Below the pieces are notes generated by a model. That model was not told the origin of the DNA. It searched no databases and saw only the letters and a list, made by a program, of their open reading frames with translations. This document shows, in pieces, positions 40,585-47,730 of a stretch of DNA of 47,730 nt (positions within the stretch are counted from its first letter, which is position 1; each line of letters opens with the position of its first letter). Both the position numbers and the translations under genes were made by a program. This stretch comes from Kineosporia sp. A_224 (GTDB lineage Bacteria > Actinomycetota > Actinomycetes > Actinomycetales > Kineosporiaceae), in contig NZ_MWLN01000177.1 of NCBI RefSeq assembly GCF_002198655.1, positions 1 through 47,730 of the forward strand, written 5' to 3'.

Positions 40585-43701
<3,117 letters not shown>

Positions 43702-43739
43702 CCTCGTCGCACGGCACCGCTCAGATCGCCGCACCGTGC

Positions 43740-43772
43740 AGAAGGCCCCCGGCACCCCGCCGGGGGCCTTCT
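43740..43772 (+). terminator. uvrA terminator hairpin
   Basis: A perfect 14-bp stem (AGAAGGCCCCCGGC with its complement) and a 5-nt loop ACCCC, 39 nt after the stop. Confidence 0.85.
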
Positions 43773-43792
43773 CCACGCCCGTGGGACTCGAC

Positions 43793-43853
43793 GTAACAGC
43801 AATTTCATCTGTGCCCCTTGTGGCGATGCCCGTAACGGAGCTTTCATGTCTGC
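43793..43853 (+). repeat. Two 22-bp direct repeats upstream of the permease operon
   Basis: Copies at 43793-43814 and 43832-43853 share GTAAC-n5-TTTCAT-nTnTGC (16 of 22 bases identical), start to start 39 bp. They are AT-rich for this genome and lie 117-177 nt before the permease ATG. GTAAC is also the GlnR half-site of actinobacteria, but the second GlnR half (GAAAC) is not matched, so another regulator is equally possible. Confidence 0.5.
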
Positions 43854-43969
43854 ACGGCAGAACGGCGCCGGTCGCAGTCCGGGTGGGTGGCCCGGGCCGG
43901 TCGTCGTGGACGTCGTGTGGGGGGCCAACAGGTTCCGGTCCGGAGCCCGTCGCCCGAGGAGACACAGCC

Positions 43970-45466
43970 ATGGCCGGTGAGGGTCCGAAGCTCGCGCGCG
44001 AGCTCAACATCTGGGAAGCGATCGGCATCTCGGTGGCGCTCATGGCGCCGTCGATGGCCGCGAACATCAACCCGCAGGGCATGATCGGCGTCGTCGGCGG
44101 GGCGATCCCGCTGACCTTCGCCCTCGCGACGGTGGGTGTCCTGCTCGTCGCGTACACGTTCGTCCGGCTCACGCAGCGGTTCCACCACTCCGGGTCCGTC
44201 TACGGCTTCGTCGGGGCGACGCTCGGCCCCCGTGCGGGCGTCATCGCCGGCTGGGGCCTGCTCGGGACGTACACCTTCTACGGCGTCGTCACCGCGACGG
44301 CGTCCTCGCGGTTCATCCTGTCCTTCCTCGACAGCACGGGGATCTGGTCCGCGCCGCCCGACGGTCTCGTCCTCGCGCTGGTCCTGCTCGTCGTCGCAGG
44401 GGTGTTCTGGCTGACGATCTCGCCGATCCGGATGGGCACGAGGTTCCTGCTCGTCGTCGAGGGCGCCACCGTCGCGCTCATCCTCGTCGTCGCGCTCGTC
44501 GTGCTCGCCAAGCTGGCCGGGGGCGACGGCCCAGGCGGCCAGGGCATCACGTTCTCGCCGTTCACCCTCGCCGAGGGCACCGGGGTCTCCGCGATCTTCC
44601 TCGGCATCGTCTTCGGCTTCCTCTCGTTCGCCGGCTTCGAGGCCGCCGCCACCCTGGGCGAGGAGACGAAGGAGCCCCGCCGGGACATCCCGCGCGCCAT
44701 CCTCGGCACCGCGGTCTTCGGCGGCGTCTACTTCGTCTTCGTCACCTGGGTCGAGGTCATGGGCTTCGGCAACGACGAGAAGGGCCTGGCCGCGTTCGCG
44801 TCGTCCGGGTCGCTCTTCGGCGACCTCGGGACCCAGTTCGTCGGCGCCTGGCTCGGCGAGCTCATCACCCTCGGCGCGGCGATCAGCGCCTTCGGGTGCG
44901 CCCTCGCGTGCTCGGTCGGCGCCTCCCGGCTGCTCTTCGCCCTCGCCCGCGACGGCATCGCCCCGCCGGCGCTCGCGCAGGTGTCTGCGACGAGGCGGAC
45001 GCCGGTCCTCGCGTCCGGGGTCGTCGCGGTCGCCGTCCTCGTCCTCGAGGTCGTCCTCTGGGTCATCTACCGGCCGACGGTCGCCGTCGACGCCGAGGGG
45101 TACACGGCGGGCTCGCTGTCGGTCTTCATCGCCTCCGGCGTCATCGGGACGCTCATCCTGCTCGTCGCGTACGTGCTGGCGACCGTCGGCGTCGTCCGGC
45201 TGCTCTTCTTCGGCCGCACCCGCCAGGTGGCGATGTGGGAGGCGGCGATCCCGGTGCTCGCCATCGGGCTGCTCTTCTACACCCTCTACAGGAACGTCTA
45301 CCCGTTCCCGACGGGCAAGGCCGCCGTCCCGGCGGTCCTCTCCGTCCTGTGGCTCGCGCTCGGGGTCGGGTTCGTCCTCGCGGCGCCGGGCGCTGCCCGC
45401 CGGGCGGGTGAGAAGCTCACCGCGGACGAGGGCCTGGCGTCCGCAGACACCAAGGAGATCGTGTGA
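43970..45466 (+). CDS. APC-superfamily amino acid/amine permease
   Basis: A 498-aa permease with about 12 helices. The first helix region IWEAIGISVALMAPSMAANI carries the unwound-helix substrate site of the APC fold; FGFLSFAGFEAAATLGEETK and EPRRDIPRAILGT form the conserved helix 6 and the following loop. The cytoplasmic tail is short and charged. GAGGAG lies 8 nt before the ATG. The stop overlaps the start of the glutamine-synthetase-like gene (GTGA), so imported substrate and ligase are probably linked: an amine or amino acid is taken up and gamma-glutamylated. The promoter region has two direct repeats. Confidence 0.92.
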   Translation: MAGEGPKLARELNIWEAIGISVALMAPSMAANINPQGMIGVVGGAIPLTFALATVGVLLVAYTFVRLTQRFHHSGSVYGFVGATLGPRAGVIAGWGLLGTYTFYGVVTATASSRFILSFLDSTGIWSAPPDGLVLALVLLVVAGVFWLTISPIRMGTRFLLVVEGATVALILVVALVVLAKLAGGDGPGGQGITFSPFTLAEGTGVSAIFLGIVFGFLSFAGFEAAATLGEETKEPRRDIPRAILGTAVFGGVYFVFVTWVEVMGFGNDEKGLAAFASSGSLFGDLGTQFVGAWLGELITLGAAISAFGCALACSVGASRLLFALARDGIAPPALAQVSATRRTPVLASGVVAVAVLVLEVVLWVIYRPTVAVDAEGYTAGSLSVFIASGVIGTLILLVAYVLATVGVVRLLFFGRTRQVAMWEAAIPVLAIGLLFYTLYRNVYPFPTGKAAVPAVLSVLWLALGVGFVLAAPGAARRAGEKLTADEGLASADTKEIV

Positions 45467-46863
45467 CGACGTACGCAGACCCCGTCCCCGGCGGCCGCGC
45501 CGGGGACGGGGACCGCGCCCAGGCGCTCGCCGGGGACCTCGCCGCGAAGGGCGTCCACGGCGTCGTCATGTCGTGGGTCGACACGTGCGGGGTGAACCGG
45601 GTCAAGACCGTCCCGGTGGCCCGGCTCGCGTCGGCGGCCCGCTGGGGCGTCGGGATGTCACCCGTCTTCGACCTCTTCCTCGCCGACGACTCGATCGTCA
45701 CCGGTGACCTGCAGGGCGGGCCGGACGGCGACCTGCGGCTCGTCCCGGACCTCGACCACGTCGTCCCGCTCGCCGGGCAGCCCGGCTGGGCCTGGGCACC
45801 GGTGGACCGGATGCGGCAGGACGGCACGATGCACCCGGGCTGCTCGCGGACGATCCTGCGCCGGCTCGTCGGCGCCGCGCGGGAGCAGGGCATCGAGCTC
45901 AAGGCGAGCATCGAGATCGAGTTCGCGCTCGGCCGCGGCGACGTGCCGTACCCGGCGTTCGAGCCGGCGTGCGTCGGGTCCTCGTACGGCATGACCCGGC
46001 TCGTCGAGCAGACCGACTTCTGCGCCGACGCCCTCGAAGCCCTTGCCGCGGAAGGGGTCGACGTCGACCAGATCCACCCCGAGTACGCGGCCGGGCAGTA
46101 CGAGGTCTCCGTCGGCGCGCTCGACCCGGTCGGCGCTGCCGACCGCTCGGTGCTCGTCCGGCAGACCCTGCGGGCCGTCGCCCAGCGGCACGGCCTGCGG
46201 ATCTCGTTCTCGCCGTCCGTGCTCGCGGCGGGCGTCGGGAACGGCGGTCACCTGCACCTGTCGGCCTGGCGGGACGGCGCGAACCTGCACTCGACCGGCC
46301 AGGGCCGCTACGGGATGACCGCCGAGGGCGAGGCGTTCGCGGCCGGGGTGCTCGACGCGCTGCCCGCGCTGGCCGCGGTCACGACGCCGAGCCCGGCGAG
46401 CTACCTGCGGCTGCAGCCCTCGCACTGGGCCGGCGTCTACGCCTGCTGGGGGCACGAGACCCGGGAGTCGGCGCTGCGGATCGTCACCGGCATGGTCGGC
46501 AACACCGCCCGCGCGGCGAACATCGAGGTCAAGTGCGCCGACCTGTCGGCCAACCCGTACCTGCTGATCACCGGCGCCGTGGCCGCCGGGCTCGACGGCA
46601 TCGCCCGTGGGCTCACGCTGCCCGACGAGATCTCCGGCGACCCGGCCGGGCTCGACCCGGTGCAGGCCGAGAAGGCCGGGGTCCGCCGGCTGCCGACGTC
46701 GCTCGCGCAGGCCGTCGACGCCTTCGCCGCGAGCCCGCTGCCGACAGCCGCCTTCGGCGACCTCGTCGTCGACGCCGTCCTCGCCGTCCGCCGCGGGGAG
46801 GCGGCGCGGGCCGCTGGTCTCGACGCGGAGGCCGTCGCCGAGGCCTACCGGTGGGTGTACTGA
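45463..46863 (+). CDS. Glutamine synthetase family protein, likely gamma-glutamylamine ligase
   Basis: A 466-aa GS-fold ligase. The N-terminal beta-grasp (about 20-115) has GVHGVVMSWVDTCGVNRVKT. Catalytic-domain signs are LKASIEIEFAL, DQIHPEYAAGQYEVSVGALD, VGNGGHLHLSAW, WGHETRESALRIVTG and IEVKCADLSANPYLLITGA. The ammonium-pocket and RxExR-type motifs differ from true GlnA (VKCAD instead of the Arg-containing motif), pointing to another amine substrate, as in GlnA3/GlnA4 or PuuA. It is coupled by 4 bp overlap to the permease and overlaps the RpiR start by 13 bp. There is no adenylylation Tyr loop recognised. Confidence 0.87.
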   Translation: MTTYADPVPGGRAGDGDRAQALAGDLAAKGVHGVVMSWVDTCGVNRVKTVPVARLASAARWGVGMSPVFDLFLADDSIVTGDLQGGPDGDLRLVPDLDHVVPLAGQPGWAWAPVDRMRQDGTMHPGCSRTILRRLVGAAREQGIELKASIEIEFALGRGDVPYPAFEPACVGSSYGMTRLVEQTDFCADALEALAAEGVDVDQIHPEYAAGQYEVSVGALDPVGAADRSVLVRQTLRAVAQRHGLRISFSPSVLAAGVGNGGHLHLSAWRDGANLHSTGQGRYGMTAEGEAFAAGVLDALPALAAVTTPSPASYLRLQPSHWAGVYACWGHETRESALRIVTGMVGNTARAANIEVKCADLSANPYLLITGAVAAGLDGIARGLTLPDEISGDPAGLDPVQAEKAGVRRLPTSLAQAVDAFAASPLPTAAFGDLVVDAVLAVRRGEAARAAGLDAEAVAEAYRWVY

Positions 46864-47730
46864 CCCCCGACCCCCGGGGGTCGGTCGCCGAACGGCTCCG
46901 CCGTACGTCGCCGTCGTTCGCGCCCGCCGAGCGGCGCGTGGCCCGGGCGCTGCTCGCCGAGTACCCGCTCACCGGGCTCGAGCCGCTCGCCGTCGTCGCC
47001 GACCGGGCCGGTGCGAGCGCGCCGACGGTGCTGCGGGTCGTCGGCAAGCTCGGGTTCTCCGGGTACCCGGACTTCCAGCGGGTGCTGCGCGCCGAGCTCG
47101 CGGCGCGCTGGTCGACGCCGCTCGACGTCATGCCGCGCGAGCCGGCGACCGGCCTCGTCGACACCGTGCGCGAGGCGATCCGGACGTCGGTCGCGGCGGA
47201 TCTCGACCGGCTCGCCGCCGAACCGGACCCGGACGCCGCGGCGACCCTGCTCACGGACGCCCGGCACGCCGTGTGGACGGTCGGCGGCCGGTTCAGCAGC
47301 GTCCTCGCCGACTACCTCGCCCTGCACCTGCAGGTGCTGCGGCGCAGCGTGCACCGGGTCCCGGGCGACCCCGGGGGCCGCCACACGGCCCTGCTCGACG
47401 TCGCCCGCCGCGACGTCGTCGTCGCGTTCGACTACCGGCGCTACCAGAACGACACCGTCGAGTTCGGGGCCCGCGCGGTCGCCCAGGGGGCCCGGCTCGT
47501 GCTCTTCACCGACCACCTCATGTCCCCGCTCGCCGCCGACGCTGAGGTCGTCCTCGCGACGACGATCGAGACCGGTTCGCCGTTCGCGGTGATGTCGCCC
47601 GCGATGGCCGCCGTCGAGACGGTGCTCGTCAGCGTCGTCGACCGGCTCGGCGGCGCGCCGCGCGAGCGGATGGAGCGCTACGACGCACTGTCGACGGAGG
47701 TCCGGTCCGGCCCCGCCGACCGGGCCGAGG
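46851..47730 (+). CDS. MurR/RpiR family transcriptional regulator, 3' partial
   Basis: The frame stays open to the window end (293 codons), so the C-terminus is missing. The N-terminal RpiR helix-turn-helix (about residues 10-85) reads SFAPAERRVARALLAEYPLT, then ADRAGASAPTVLRVVGKLGF and SGYPDFQRVLRAELA. A SIS domain (about 110-260) follows: AVWTVGGRFSSVLADYLALH, DVVVAFDYRRYQNDTV, GARLVLFTDHLMSPLA. SIS domains usually bind phosphosugars, but RpiR proteins next to GS-like ligases may sense other metabolites. GTG 46851 has GAGG 7 nt upstream and lies inside the ligase gene, so it belongs to the same operon and probably regulates it. Confidence 0.88.
   Translation, partial: MGVLTPDPRGSVAERLRRTSPSFAPAERRVARALLAEYPLTGLEPLAVVADRAGASAPTVLRVVGKLGFSGYPDFQRVLRAELAARWSTPLDVMPREPATGLVDTVREAIRTSVAADLDRLAAEPDPDAAATLLTDARHAVWTVGGRFSSVLADYLALHLQVLRRSVHRVPGDPGGRHTALLDVARRDVVVAFDYRRYQNDTVEFGARAVAQGARLVLFTDHLMSPLAADAEVVLATTIETGSPFAVMSPAMAAVETVLVSVVDRLGGAPRERMERYDALSTEVRSGPADRAE

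Overview
The window is very GC-rich, dense chromosomal DNA from an actinobacterium. Supporting signs are GTG starts, third-codon-position G/C, a CoaE-GrpB fusion protein, a four-S1-domain RpsA, an AftD-type (DUF3367) protein, a DUF3068 protein and a DinB/mycothiol-type maleylpyruvate isomerase-like protein. A chemoreceptor gene suggests a motile organism. The backbone order polA - rpsA - coaE - uvrB - terC - (MBL hydrolase) - uvrA is a familiar actinobacterial arrangement. The genus cannot be fixed from the sequence alone. No tRNA, rRNA, CRISPR array, insertion sequence or phage gene was seen.

Layout. 1-723: end of a LivF-type branched-chain amino-acid ABC ATPase gene. 1082-1924: a GNAT acetyltransferase. 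2003-4711: polA. 4722-19678: an envelope-glycan block placed between polA and rpsA. It holds a flippase-like protein, a multi-membrane GT-C-like protein, a DUF2613 mini-membrane protein, a GT4 glycosyltransferase, a methyltransferase, a giant AftD-like arabinofuranosyltransferase, a second large membrane protein, a membrane acyltransferase, a DUF3068 (PorA/LmcA-like) protein and a second methyltransferase. The gene content resembles the mycobacterial Rv0224c-Rv0236c neighbourhood, which acts in arabinogalactan/lipoglycan maturation.

19719-29085: rpsA with a long structured leader and a strong terminator, an initiating sugar-phosphate transferase, coaE-grpB, a secreted TIMP-like CSC protein, uvrB and a methyl-accepting chemotaxis protein. 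29242-30228: terC.

30247-36370: the most interesting part. A cytoplasmic subtilisin-like (S8) protease, an ECF-like sigma factor and a small two-part protein form a leftward operon. Divergent from it is a 917-residue TPR-CHAT (caspase-like) protease whose stop overlaps the start of a DMT-type membrane protein. The two arms share one intergenic region with a repeated 10-mer and a palindrome. I infer a two-protease, sigma-controlled regulatory or conflict system.

36378-40364: an MBL-fold hydrolase, a copper/heme module (membrane protein, PCuAC lipoprotein, Tat-exported DyP peroxidase) and a DinB/MDMPI protein. 40585-43701: uvrA with a lysine/alanine-rich tail. 43970-end: a nitrogen-type operon of APC permease, glutamine-synthetase-like ligase and RpiR regulator (cut by the window end), preceded by two copies of a 22-bp repeat.

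A recurrent signal is a -10 hexamer (TAnnGT or similar) lying 6-7 nt before a GTG/ATG start with no Shine-Dalgarno. It suggests that leaderless mRNAs are common here (polA, flippase, methyltransferase, uvrB, copper operon, MDMPI). All functional assignments are from motif reading; no database search was run.
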